Shown: piece by piece, positions 1 through 6,664 of the stretch
Numbering within the stretch: the stretch's first letter is position 1
Layout of the letters: each line of letters starts with the position of its first letter
Notes under the pieces: generated by a model
The model's database searches: none
What the model saw: only the letters and a program-made list of their open reading frames with translations
What the model was told of the DNA's origin: nothing
Source: CAYTYZ01 sp964442385
GTDB taxonomy: Bacteria > Patescibacteriota > Microgenomatia > UBA12405
Length of the DNA: 19,307 nucleotides
NCBI GenBank assembly: GCA_964442385.1
Contig: CAYTYZ010000018.1
Coordinates: forward strand, 1 to 19,307
Reading direction: 5' to 3'
Program-made: the position numbers and the translations under genes

Positions 1-201
1 TAAATCAGTTTGTTGATCTTCTGGAAAAATATTATTAAGAATTAAAATTTCTTTTTTGGTTTTAGTAAAGTTTTCTAGATCTAGTTTTGAGTTATAGCGA
101 TAGAAATGGGCGCGACCGACACGGGCAACAATGGTAGGACAAGTCCGCCGTGGCGGATTTATTGTGGTTCGAATCCCCTCCTTTGTCGGGCAGGGCAACA
201 A
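1..201 (-). CDS. Possible partial ORF running off the left edge
   Basis: A minus-strand frame is open from about position 201 to the left edge. The edge-proximal half (below about 117) reads like ordinary AT-rich coding sequence (for example KKEILILNNIFPED). The upstream half is antisense to the first intergenic repeat and reads EGIRTTINPP, the kind of peptide produced by reading antisense through a tRNA-like T-arm. The only conventional start codons are TTGs at 196-201, so the real gene may start elsewhere or be a truncated gene fused to repeat DNA. No family is recognised. It could equally be chance. Confidence 0.25.
   Translation of the reverse strand, partial: MLPCPTKEGIRTTINPPRRTCPTIVARVGRAHFYRYNSKLDLENFTKTKKEILILNNIFPEDQQTDL
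116..201 (+). repeat. Structured intergenic repeat, copy 1
   Basis: First of three same-strand copies of a repeat that separates single genes. It is bracketed by the direct repeat GGGCAACAA (123-131 and 193-201). CCGACA (116-121) can pair with TGTCGG (184-189). Inside lies an 8-bp GC-rich hairpin, AGTCCGCC GT GGCGGATT (142-159), and a T-arm-like string GGTTCGAATCC (166-176). The 38-nt 3' module (164-201) matches copy 2 at 33 of 38 positions and copy 3 at 29 of 38, ungapped, counted by eye. It looks tRNA-like but does not fold as a full cloverleaf. Confidence 0.7.
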
Positions 202-211
202 AAAAAGGTGA

Positions 212-217
212 TAAAAT
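212..217 (+). promoter_or_regulatory. -10 element for a leaderless VOC-protein transcript
   Basis: TAAAAT lies exactly 5 nt before the ATG at 223, so transcription would start at or within a base or two of the start codon. No convincing -35 is visible at the normal distance. A weak AGGTG (206-210) is also present, 12 nt before the ATG. The same -10/5-nt/ATG spacing recurs at four other genes in this window. Confidence 0.55.
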
Positions 218-222
218 GATTT

Positions 223-639
223 ATGGAATTTTTACCTATTCTTGCTGAGTTTTTAGTAACTAATTATATTAAAAGCCTAAAGTTTTACGTTGATATTTTA
301 GGTTTTAAAGTTGAATATCAAAGAAAAACCCCCAACTTCGCTTTTTTGTCATATAACGGAAGTCAAATTATAATTCAGGAGTTAAGAGTAGGCGAAAAAG
401 AAACTGAAAAATTGGAATATCCATTTGGTAGAGGTGTTAATTTTCAAATTGAAACTAATAGTGTACAAAAAATTATTGATTCGTTGGAGAAAAACGATTA
501 TCCAATAAAAAGAGGGATAAATGACAGTTGGTATCAGGCGAATAATAAACTCTATGGCTGTAGAGAAATATTAGTTTTAGATCCAGACGGATATTTATTA
601 AGATTTTCTCAAGAATTAGGTGAAAGAGAGGCAAGTTGA
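223..639 (+). CDS. VOC-superfamily protein (glyoxalase/bleomycin resistance type)
   Basis: This 138-residue protein is a single vicinal-oxygen-chelate module of usual length. The N-terminal beta-alpha-beta part reads as a typical VOC opening (YIKSLKFYVDILGFKVEY, about residues 15-32), followed by FAFLSYNGSQIIIQE, GRGVNFQIE and the C-terminal LDPDGYLLRFSQE (about 118-130), characteristic of the bleomycin-resistance-like branch. Such proteins either bind and sequester drugs or act as small metal-dependent enzymes; the substrate cannot be read from sequence. It stands alone between two copies of the intergenic repeat and has its own -10 box. The ATG at 216 is out of frame, so 223 is the start. 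VOC proteins are frequent cargo of mobile cassettes. Confidence 0.88.
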   Translation: MEFLPILAEFLVTNYIKSLKFYVDILGFKVEYQRKTPNFAFLSYNGSQIIIQELRVGEKETEKLEYPFGRGVNFQIETNSVQKIIDSLEKNDYPIKRGINDSWYQANNKLYGCREILVLDPDGYLLRFSQELGEREAS

Positions 640-709
640 AAGTTTGAGCCAAAACTTTAAGATAGGTGATAAATGAAAAAACATTCTTTTCAATAGATAT
701 GGTTCAATA

Positions 710-773
710 GGGGCAACAAAAACGTTTAGGATGTTGTGGTTTTAGTCCCCTCCTGTGTCGGGCAGGGTAACAA
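710..773 (+). repeat. Structured intergenic repeat, copy 2
   Basis: Second copy, in the same orientation as copy 1. GGGG (710-713) can pair with CCCC (747-750), and CAACA (714-718) with TGTTG (732-736), giving an interrupted stem. The 3' module 736-773 carries TGTCGGGCAGGGTAACAA and matches copy 1 at 33 of 38 positions. It lies between the 3' ends of the VOC gene and the oppositely oriented transglutaminase-like gene. No T-run follows the stem, so it is not an ordinary intrinsic terminator. Confidence 0.7.
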
Positions 774-798
774 TGGTAAGAGTAGGTTGAATTTTAAA

Positions 799-1683
799 CT
801 AGCCAGCATATATGCGTTTTTGAGGTTCATCCTTTATTAGCTGTTTGCCAACTGTTTTTAAGTTGGAGTGTGAAACTACCACTTCTCCCCCAGACATTAG
901 TAATTCATACTCTTGCTCATTAATAGCGTAAATAGCGGGATACACTGAACTTACTCTTTCTTCATCTCCTGTTGCTATGATTGGATTGGTCGGGTCATAA
1001 ATAAAAAATCCATTCTCTGTTTTAAATACAACATAGGCGTGTCCAGTTGCTGGTTTACCCTCAGACAGTATGCAATTTGATGAAAATATGAGAGTCGATT
1101 CTATTCCTATAAAAGTAAGCAGGTTCTGGGCCACAGTAGCTTTTTCTGCGCATACAGCAAGATTTTTTCCCTTAAGTTCCGATAGGTTAATATTAATTGA
1201 GTCCGAAGAATTATGGTCAAGGTTGAATCTTTGATTCCTATCTTCGGTTTTTTGTGTTCCGTAATAGTTTCCAAAGTATTTTCCAATAGCCCTATTTATC
1301 GCGTTAAGGCTAACTTGCATTGGACCCAGCTCTTTCCAAGCGGGTACTCGATAAAATTCCCCGATAGTCTCTAAAAATACTTTATATATCTCATCATCGT
1401 TAAGGCAAAATGGATCAACCATAAAGTTGCGTATTATTTTTGATTCTGGATGGATGAATCCCCTGTATGTTTTTGAGTTTATTGTGGATATTTCTGTTGG
1501 TTTACTTGATGCGGTTAATTCTCCGAGTCTTTTGGTTATCAGTAGTGTTTTGGCAATTTGTAATTCTGTTGGTTCCGGAGAAGAAAATAATTTTTCTACT
1601 TCATTTAAAATGGTTTTAGAATTTCTAGGTTTTGAAGCAATAGTAATTCCTTCTTGAGTACCAGTATCATCTGGATTTGACAT
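799..1683 (-). CDS. Transglutaminase-like (papain-fold) protein, cytoplasmic
   Basis: This 294-residue protein has no signal peptide or membrane segment. A candidate Cys-His-Asp triad of the transglutaminase-like superfamily is visible: Cys178 in LAVCAEKATVAQNLL, His215 in TGHAYVVF and Asp230 in FIYDPTNP. The hydrophobic run after the Cys (LLTFIGIESTLIF) fits the usual helix and strand after the nucleophile. The N-terminal ~110 residues are not recognised. Family members are cysteine proteases, amidases or crosslinking enzymes; the substrate is unknown. It lies between repeat copies 2 and 3 and runs opposite to the VOC gene. A GATAAT-type -10 lies about 10 nt before the ATG on the minus strand. 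Confidence 0.65.
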   Translation of the reverse strand: MSNPDDTGTQEGITIASKPRNSKTILNEVEKLFSSPEPTELQIAKTLLITKRLGELTASSKPTEISTINSKTYRGFIHPESKIIRNFMVDPFCLNDDEIYKVFLETIGEFYRVPAWKELGPMQVSLNAINRAIGKYFGNYYGTQKTEDRNQRFNLDHNSSDSININLSELKGKNLAVCAEKATVAQNLLTFIGIESTLIFSSNCILSEGKPATGHAYVVFKTENGFFIYDPTNPIIATGDEERVSSVYPAIYAINEQEYELLMSGGEVVVSHSNLKTVGKQLIKDEPQKRIYAG

Positions 1684-1743
1684 ATACAGTGATATTATCA
1701 GGTTTATTTATCAATAGTTGATATTTCTTGCGACTGCTCAAGT

Positions 1744-1794
1744 GGGGCCGGATGGCTTGGTTAGAATCCGCTCTTGTGACGGGTAGGGAAATAA
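1744..1794 (+). repeat. Structured intergenic repeat, copy 3 (most diverged)
   Basis: Third copy, same orientation. It begins GGGG (1744-1747). Its 3' module (1757-1794) contains GGTTAGAATCCGCTC and GTGACGGGTAGGGAAATAA and matches copy 1 at 29 of 38 positions without gaps. It lies between the transglutaminase-like gene and the small gene that follows. The module-to-module distances are 572 and 1021 nt, each interval holding exactly one gene. Confidence 0.6.
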
Positions 1795-1803
1795 AAGTGG
1801 ACT

Positions 1804-2037
1804 TTAAGAAGTTTGGTCTATATTTTGAGGTAAATCATGATGTTCAACTTTCAAGATTAGATTTTTCTTAACACCTGACATTGCGGGTAATAAATGATTT
1901 AGGACTTGCTCTGCTGTCATTGTGAATTTGTTTCCTTTTGACGATATTTTTAGCCATCCTTTTTTATCTTTGTAATATTTTTCAGTGAAGTTTTTGGTAC
2001 CAATAAAAATTGTATAATTATTATTACTTAGATTCAT
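1804..2037 (-). CDS. Small protein of unknown function (77 aa)
   Basis: Not recognised. The protein (MNLSNNNYTIFIGTKNF...) is basic in its middle (KYYKDKKGWLKISSKGNK) and contains a predicted helix around MTAEQVLNHLLPAM; there is no membrane segment or signal peptide. A longer version could start at a TTG at 2085, adding 16 residues. The ATG at 2037 is preferred because TAAAAT sits exactly 5 nt upstream on the minus strand, the spacing seen at other genes here. The next gene is divergent. It may be a third cargo gene of the repeat array. Confidence 0.5.
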   Translation of the reverse strand: MNLSNNNYTIFIGTKNFTEKYYKDKKGWLKISSKGNKFTMTAEQVLNHLLPAMSGVKKNLILKVEHHDLPQNIDQTS

Positions 2038-2042
2038 AATAT

Positions 2043-2048
2043 ATTTTA
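2043..2048 (-). promoter_or_regulatory. -10 element for a leaderless small-gene transcript
   Basis: On the minus strand TAAAAT is followed by ATATT and then the ATG at 2037. There is no visible -35. This supports the internal ATG over the upstream TTG as the start of the 77-residue protein. Confidence 0.5.
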
Positions 2049-2089
2049 GCACTGCGTACGGTCTAAGTTCGTTCCCATGGGTCAATAAA

Positions 2090-3199
2090 ATGGTAAAAAT
2101 GAGTATGAAGAAGATTTTCTTTATGGCAATAATTATCTTTGTGATTGCAGTTTTGCCGGTAGCTGGTTTATATATAAACTCAAAGAAAAATGAGCCGAAA
2201 TCAAATTTAAACCTAAATGTTGGTGTTGGAAAAACTGTGACAATACCAATTGAAAAAAATACCGGTAGGCTAGCTCGATATAATTTTGATAATCTACGAA
2301 AGAGAACATATAAATCTTCGGAAATTACTAAAATTGGAAATACTTTGGTGGTAGACGAGGCTAGAAAAGAGCTAGTGAAACGAGGTGATCTAGCTGGAAA
2401 AACTTTTGATTTTGAAACTCAAGCTATCAGTTTTATATCCAATGGCAAAAAAATAAGTGGCATGATGAACCTGCCGGTTGGCTACAAAAACAAAAAGTCT
2501 CCGGCTATAATAATGATAAGAGGTTTTGCCGAAAGTTACGATTATTATGTTGGTTCTGGTAGTTGGAGGGCTGCGGATGAACTGGCTAGAAACGGTTATG
2601 TTACAGTTAGTTTGGACTTTTTAGGATTTGGGCTGTCTGATAAGGAGTCGGGGGATATTTTAGAGGCTAGATTTGAAAAGCCAATTGGTGTAATTGAACT
2701 TATTGAATCAGTAAAAAACTTGGATATGGTTGACCCCACAAAAATTGGGATTTGGGCCCATAGCAATGGCGGGCAAATAGCTATTTCAGTGTTGGAAATA
2801 AGTGGGGAAAATTATCCTACGGTATTGTGGGCTCCCATGACCAATCCTTTTCCGCAAAGTGTGCTGGAAACGGCCGATGATGATAGTGAGGGAAGCCGAA
2901 TTGTTAGACAAAAAATTGCCGACTTTGAAAAAGAGTATGATTCAAGGCTGTATTCTATTGATAATTTTTATAGTTGGATTGCCTCCCCTATTTTGGTTCA
3001 CCAGGGTACTGCGGATGTATGGTGCAAGGTGGAATGGCAAAAGAAACTACGGGATAGACTAAGATCTTTGGGAAAGGATATAAATTTAGATATTCGAGTT
3101 GGTAGCGATCATAATTTCAAGCAATCTTGGGATAAAGTTATGAAAAAAGATATTGAGTTTTTTAATATACAATTTAAAAATGGCCAAACAAAAAATTAA
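2090..3199 (+). CDS. Membrane-anchored alpha/beta hydrolase (S9 peptidase/esterase type)
   Basis: This 369-residue protein has an N-terminal hydrophobic segment (about residues 9-28, IFFMAIIIFVIAVLPVAGLY) acting as signal anchor, so the catalytic domain should be extracytoplasmic. A classical triad is visible: Ser225 in the elbow IWAHSNGGQ, Asp309 in HQGTADVW and His341 in GSDHNFKQ. IRGFAES (143-149) is the likely oxyanion-hole strand end. The family includes prolyl-oligopeptidase-like peptidases and esterases; the substrate is not readable. In-frame ATGs lie at 2090, 2099 and 2105. The last gives a cleaner signal anchor (MKKIFF) and has TAAAAA 5 nt upstream, so 2105 may be the true start. 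The GIY-YIG gene overlaps its 3' end. Confidence 0.85.
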   Translation: MVKMSMKKIFFMAIIIFVIAVLPVAGLYINSKKNEPKSNLNLNVGVGKTVTIPIEKNTGRLARYNFDNLRKRTYKSSEITKIGNTLVVDEARKELVKRGDLAGKTFDFETQAISFISNGKKISGMMNLPVGYKNKKSPAIIMIRGFAESYDYYVGSGSWRAADELARNGYVTVSLDFLGFGLSDKESGDILEARFEKPIGVIELIESVKNLDMVDPTKIGIWAHSNGGQIAISVLEISGENYPTVLWAPMTNPFPQSVLETADDDSEGSRIVRQKIADFEKEYDSRLYSIDNFYSWIASPILVHQGTADVWCKVEWQKKLRDRLRSLGKDINLDIRVGSDHNFKQSWDKVMKKDIEFFNIQFKNGQTKN

Positions 3200-3479
3200 G
3201 CTTGAGACAAAACCTTGCTATACCGTTTATGTACTAAAAAGCCTGACGACAGGCAAGCTTTATACCGGTTACACCTCGGATATGGTCAAGCGACTAAAAG
3301 CTCATAATTCTGGTCGAGGTGGTAGGTTTACCAAATTAAATAAACCCTTAGAGTTGGTTTATAGCGAGGAATATGAGGAAAGGATTGTGGCTATAAGACG
3401 CGAACGTGAATTGAAAACAGGCAAGGGAAGATATTTTGTAAAGAAACTACTTAAAAAACAGGCTCTTGATATCTCATAA
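3180..3479 (+). CDS. GIY-YIG family endonuclease (UPF0213/YhbQ-like)
   Basis: A 99-residue single-domain GIY-YIG protein. The hallmark motif appears as YTVYVLKS (GIY half) and LYTGYTSD (YIG half), followed by the catalytic Arg in VKRLKAHNSG and the glutamate-rich region EEYEERIVAIRRERELK, which carries the metal-binding Glu. Small stand-alone members are implicated in DNA repair or structure-specific cleavage. The ATG at 3180 is chosen: it begins within the last 20 nt of the hydrolase gene, suggesting coupled translation. An upstream TTG at 3153 would lie further inside the hydrolase gene and add residues outside the fold. The lysine-rich C terminus fits DNA binding. Confidence 0.87.
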   Translation: MAKQKIKLETKPCYTVYVLKSLTTGKLYTGYTSDMVKRLKAHNSGRGGRFTKLNKPLELVYSEEYEERIVAIRRERELKTGKGRYFVKKLLKKQALDIS

Positions 3480-3493
3480 TATTAATGTATAAT
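3466..3493 (+). promoter_or_regulatory. Sigma70-type promoter for the 127-aa membrane protein
   Basis: TTGATA (3466-3471), a 16-nt spacer, then a perfect TATAAT (3488-3493). It overlaps the 3' end of the GIY-YIG gene. The expected transcript has a leader of about 40 nt containing a short inverted repeat (TTGTT CGTT AACAA, 3498-3511) and the ribosome binding site. This is one of the two best-formed promoters in the window. Confidence 0.75.
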
Positions 3494-3527
3494 AGTATTG
3501 TTCGTTAACAAATCAGAAATCAGATTC

Positions 3528-3533
3528 AGGAGG
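3528..3533 (+). promoter_or_regulatory. Consensus Shine-Dalgarno site (AGGAGG)
   Basis: AGGAGG lies 6 nt before the ATG at 3540. It fixes the start at 3540 rather than the in-frame TTG at 3498. A perfect Shine-Dalgarno is exceptional in this window. Confidence 0.85.
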
Positions 3534-3539
3534 AATAAA

Positions 3540-3923
3540 ATGGCCTACTTGGCTTACGTGATCGCCTTGATCCAAATGCTGGGAGTGGACACCAGCAAAA
3601 TGACTTTTGAGCAGGGATTCGACAAGTTCCTGGACCTTGCATCTCGTAACAACGAGGTGATTCTTTGGATCCTTGTTTTTTTCTTGATCATTGCCGTGTT
3701 GATCGGACTTGTTATTACCGTCATTAGCGGAAAAGGTCGTCGGGCTATTGTCGGTATGATTGGCTGTGTGCCAATGTTGGCTTTTGTTATTGTGCCTTTT
3801 TGGCAGTGGGTCATGTGGCGCATCTCTATCGGGATGGCCGAATCCTGGACTGCCACAGGGGCTGCTGATCCTGTTAAGTTTATTGTTCTGACTATGTTGA
3901 TGATCGTGCTGGGTGCTGGCTAA
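3540..3923 (+). CDS. Small multi-spanning membrane protein, highly expressed, unknown function
   Basis: A 127-residue protein (MAYLAYVIAL...) with a hydrophobic N terminus, a strong membrane segment (VILWILVFFLIIAVLIG), a short basic turn (SGKGRRA), a second hydrophobic segment (MIGCVPMLAFVIVPFW) and a hydrophobic C-terminal end. Two long segments joined by a short basic loop recall VirB2/TrbC-like pilins, but there is no sequence match I can name, so this is weak inference. The gene is visibly richer in GC and in C-ending codons (ATC, GAC, AAC, CTG) than its neighbours, and has its own strong promoter, perfect Shine-Dalgarno and intrinsic terminator. These are signs of a monocistronic, strongly expressed gene or of recent acquisition. 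Confidence 0.8.
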   Translation: MAYLAYVIALIQMLGVDTSKMTFEQGFDKFLDLASRNNEVILWILVFFLIIAVLIGLVITVISGKGRRAIVGMIGCVPMLAFVIVPFWQWVMWRISIGMAESWTATGAADPVKFIVLTMLMIVLGAG

Positions 3924-3954
3924 AGCGCCGGTGTTCTGCAGATTGTCATTCTAT

Positions 3955-3984
3955 ATGCCGCCTGAAATAGGGCGGCATTTTTTT
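3955..3984 (+). terminator. Intrinsic terminator after the 127-aa membrane protein
   Basis: A perfect 8-bp stem, ATGCCGCC (3955-3962) with GGCGGCAT (3971-3978), an 8-nt loop and a run of seven T residues (3978-3984). It separates the membrane-protein transcript from mgtA and is the only clear intrinsic terminator I found in the window. Confidence 0.92.
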
Positions 3985-4029
3985 GCTAATTTTCTTTATA
4001 CCTGGGTAGTAACTTTTATTGCTTTCTAT

Positions 4030-4035
4030 TAGAAT
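4030..4035 (+). promoter_or_regulatory. -10 element for leaderless mgtA transcript
   Basis: TAGAAT is followed by 5 nt (AAATT) and then the ATG at 4041. No recognisable -35 and no Shine-Dalgarno. It supports 4041, not the second in-frame ATG at 4050, as the start, and leaves no room for an Mg-sensing leader RNA of the enterobacterial mgtA type. Confidence 0.55.
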
Positions 4036-4040
4036 AAATT

Positions 4041-6482
4041 ATGGTAAAGATGGGTTTAAGTAGTACTCAGGCACAGGCTAGGTTAAAAGAATTCGGTTTA
4101 AACGAGGTTAAAGTAAACAAAAAGGCACATGTAGTGCTAGAATTTTTGAAAAATTTTGCCAATCCACTGATTCTGGTTCTGATTTTAGTGGCAATTATTT
4201 CGTTTGTATTGGGCGACAAAATTAATGGAATATTGGTTCTTGGAATGGTTATATCTAGTGTATGTTTGAATTTCTACCAAGAACATAAGGCTAGTGAGGC
4301 GGCAGAAAAACTTCAAGAAAAAGTAGCATTAATGGCAAGAGTCTTTCGTGATGGAGTGGAGATAAAAGTAAGGGCTAGCTTGGTGTGTGTGGGGGATGTA
4401 CTGATATTGGAGCCGGGTGACATGGTGTGTGCTGACTGTGAGGTAGTCGACTCCAAGGATTTGTTTGTAAATCAGTCGGCACTAACTGGAGAATCGTTTC
4501 CCGTGGAAAAAAGTCATTTGGGGGATAGTAAACTTTTATCTGGTTCAAGTGTGGTTACTGGTAGTGCCCAAGCTATGGTGGTTGCAATTGGTTCACGGGC
4601 TGAAATTGGTAAAATTGCCAGTAGGCTAAGCGAGGTAGAAGAGGAAAATAGTTTTACCAAAGGAATAGGCAATTTTAGTAGTTTTATTATTAAAATTATT
4701 TTAATTTTTGTCTTGATTATATTTAGTATAAATGCCTTTCTGCGGCAGGATTTTTTGCAGTCATTATCTTTTGCTATTGCAGTGGCAGTAGGATTAACTC
4801 CTGAATTTTTACCTATGATAATGGGAGTGACAATGGCCAAGGGTGCCAGCTTGATGGCTAAAAAAGGAGTTATTGTAAAAAAACTTTCGGCTATTCCAAC
4901 TTTTGGAAGCATGAATATACTGTGTACGGATAAAACCGGGACTATTACACAAGATAAAATTGAACTAGTCAAGTGTGTAGACTATCTAGGGCGGGATTCA
5001 GATCATGTGTTTGAGATGGCGTTTTTAAATAGCAGCCTGCAAAGTGGCATAGCAAATCCTTTGGACCAGGCCATTATTGCTCATAAAAAACTGGATATAT
5101 CAAGTTTTAAAAAACTAGATGAGCTACCTTTTGACTTTGAAAGGAGGAGGATGAGTGTGGTGGTAGAAAAAAATGACTTGGGGCTAATCATAACCAAAGG
5201 CGCTCCTGAGTTTATGATAACCCAGGCCAAGTATTTACTACGGAACGGAAAGTTGATTAAGTTAGATGCTAAAACAAAAAAAGAGTTTGTAGATCAGTAC
5301 AGGGAGCTGAGTAGTAGAGGGTACAGGGTACTGGCAATTGGAAGTAAAAAAATAGACAAAAATAAAAGAATATACGATAACTCTGACGAGAATAGTCTTA
5401 TTTTGGCTGGCTTTACGGCCTTTTTGGATCCAGTAAAATTAGATGCAAAAAAAGCTATTGAGGAACTGGAAGAGATTGGAATTGAAATAAAAGTTGTAAC
5501 TGGGGACAACGAACTGGTAACTCAAAGAGCTTGTCAGGAGGCAGATATAAAAGTAAGGGGTGTACTTCTTGGGAGTCAGATAGCAAAAATGAGCGAGCAT
5601 GAGCTGGAACTTAAGGCAACTCAGACAACAATATTTGCCAGAGTTTCCCCTACTGAAAAAGAACGAGTTATATTGGCTTTAAAACGTGCAGGAAATGTAG
5701 TGGGCTATATGGGGGATGGGATCAACGATGCCTTATCACTTAATGCTGCCGATATAGGAATTTCGGTTGATAATGCAGTAGACGTGGCCAAGGAATCGGC
5801 TGATTTTATTTTGACTAATAAAAGCTTGAGACAACTTAGAGAGGGTGTTATTGAAGGCAGGGTGATTTTTGGAAATACTATGAAGTATATAATGATGGGC
5901 TTGAGTTCAAACTATGGGAATATGTTTTCAGTATTGGGAGCTGTATTGTTTTTACCCTTTTTGCCTATGTTACCGATTCAATTACTGCTAAATAATTTTT
6001 TGTACGATTTTTCTCAAATTGCTATACCGACAGATAAAGTTGATAGTGAGTATTTAGTAGCACCTAAAAAATGGGATATTGGTTTTATCCGTAGATTTAT
6101 GATGGTGTTTGGACCGATAAGTTCTGTTTTTGATTTTCTAACTTTTATTGTGTTATATAAAAGTTTTTCTGGCCAACCACACCTTTTCCAAACTGGTTGG
6201 TTTATGGAGTCATTGGCTTCGCAGGTTCTAGCTATTTATATTATTAGGACAAGAAAAATTCCCTTTATCCAAAGTAGCCCGAGTAGGGCACTTTTGGTTT
6301 CAACCTTGGCCATGGTAGGCGTTGGCTGGATAATTCCCTATACTAGAGTTGCTAGTTATTTTAGCCTGTTTAGTATTCCCCTGTCGTTATTGGTTACTTT
6401 GGCTTTTATTGTAATGGGTTATTTAATTTGTCTGGAAGTGGGCAAAAGATTATTTTTTAGGTGGAGCTATAGTAGGGCTTAG
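4041..6482 (+). CDS. mgtA: Magnesium-transporting P-type ATPase (P3B, MgtA-like)
   Basis: An 813-residue P-type ATPase that should move Mg2+ into the cytoplasm at the expense of ATP. Visible motifs: actuator TGES (149-152), phosphorylation site DKTGT with Asp297, nucleotide-binding KGAPE (386-390), TGD (487-489) and hinge GDGIND (558-563). The M4 motif VGLTPEFLPMIMG (from 250) and the M5-M6 sequence MLPIQLLLNNFLYDFSQIAIPTDKVD distinguish MgtA/MgtB from Ca2+ and Na+/K+ pumps. The protein is somewhat shorter than enterobacterial MgtA (about 900 aa), mainly at the N terminus. It follows a terminator and has its own -10, so it is monocistronic. Its 3' end overlaps a convergent small gene by 33 nt. 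Confidence 0.92.
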   Translation: MVKMGLSSTQAQARLKEFGLNEVKVNKKAHVVLEFLKNFANPLILVLILVAIISFVLGDKINGILVLGMVISSVCLNFYQEHKASEAAEKLQEKVALMARVFRDGVEIKVRASLVCVGDVLILEPGDMVCADCEVVDSKDLFVNQSALTGESFPVEKSHLGDSKLLSGSSVVTGSAQAMVVAIGSRAEIGKIASRLSEVEEENSFTKGIGNFSSFIIKIILIFVLIIFSINAFLRQDFLQSLSFAIAVAVGLTPEFLPMIMGVTMAKGASLMAKKGVIVKKLSAIPTFGSMNILCTDKTGTITQDKIELVKCVDYLGRDSDHVFEMAFLNSSLQSGIANPLDQAIIAHKKLDISSFKKLDELPFDFERRRMSVVVEKNDLGLIITKGAPEFMITQAKYLLRNGKLIKLDAKTKKEFVDQYRELSSRGYRVLAIGSKKIDKNKRIYDNSDENSLILAGFTAFLDPVKLDAKKAIEELEEIGIEIKVVTGDNELVTQRACQEADIKVRGVLLGSQIAKMSEHELELKATQTTIFARVSPTEKERVILALKRAGNVVGYMGDGINDALSLNAADIGISVDNAVDVAKESADFILTNKSLRQLREGVIEGRVIFGNTMKYIMMGLSSNYGNMFSVLGAVLFLPFLPMLPIQLLLNNFLYDFSQIAIPTDKVDSEYLVAPKKWDIGFIRRFMMVFGPISSVFDFLTFIVLYKSFSGQPHLFQTGWFMESLASQVLAIYIIRTRKIPFIQSSPSRALLVSTLAMVGVGWIIPYTRVASYFSLFSIPLSLLVTLAFIVMGYLICLEVGKRLFFRWSYSRA

Positions 6483-6659
6483 ACTGGACGATGGGGTTGC
6501 AATGGGGGCTTGGGTTGGTAAGACCAAAGGAATGGCCTCCATGCGCTTTAAAACGTCCCAGTCGATGGCTTTGTAAGAAAGCCAACCGGAGTAGCCAAGG
6601 GTTAGAAATAGGAGCAACAAAAGCACCCAGCCAACTTGGTCAATTTTGTTTTCTTGCAT
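6450..6659 (-). CDS. Small single-pass membrane protein, hypothetical (69 aa)
   Basis: Not recognised. One membrane segment (VGWVLLLLLFLTLGYSGWL, about residues 9-27) is followed by a charged stretch and a Pro/Ser/Thr-rich tail (PTQAPIATPSSSLSPTIAPP) like an extracytoplasmic linker. It starts 5 nt after the stop of the solute-binding protein, so it is probably the last gene of the minus-strand operon. Its last 33 nt overlap the convergent mgtA. No Shine-Dalgarno is visible. Its short length makes it uncertain, but composition and position favour a real gene. Confidence 0.55.
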   Translation of the reverse strand: MQENKIDQVGWVLLLLLFLTLGYSGWLSYKAIDWDVLKRMEAIPLVLPTQAPIATPSSSLSPTIAPPKK

Positions 6660-6664
6660 ATTTT

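Noticed and set aside
116..190. A bona fide tRNA gene in repeat copy 1
   Set aside because: No acceptable D stem, and the distance between T-arm and acceptor strand is wrong; only the T-arm-like string and end pairing fit.
710..1794. Canonical integron attC sites
   Set aside because: No RYYYAAC/GTTRRRY box pair in the right positions; only the overall array geometry is integron-like.
3153..3179. Upstream TTG start for the GIY-YIG gene
   Set aside because: It adds nine residues outside the domain and overlaps the hydrolase more deeply; the ATG at 3180 is sufficient.
3498..3539. Upstream TTG start extending the 127-aa membrane protein
   Set aside because: A perfect AGGAGG 6 nt before the ATG at 3540 decides the start; the extension would include the transcription start area.
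4514..4972. A 152-codon minus-strand frame inside mgtA
   Set aside because: Shadow of conserved P-type ATPase coding sequence on the other strand; composition is not protein-like.
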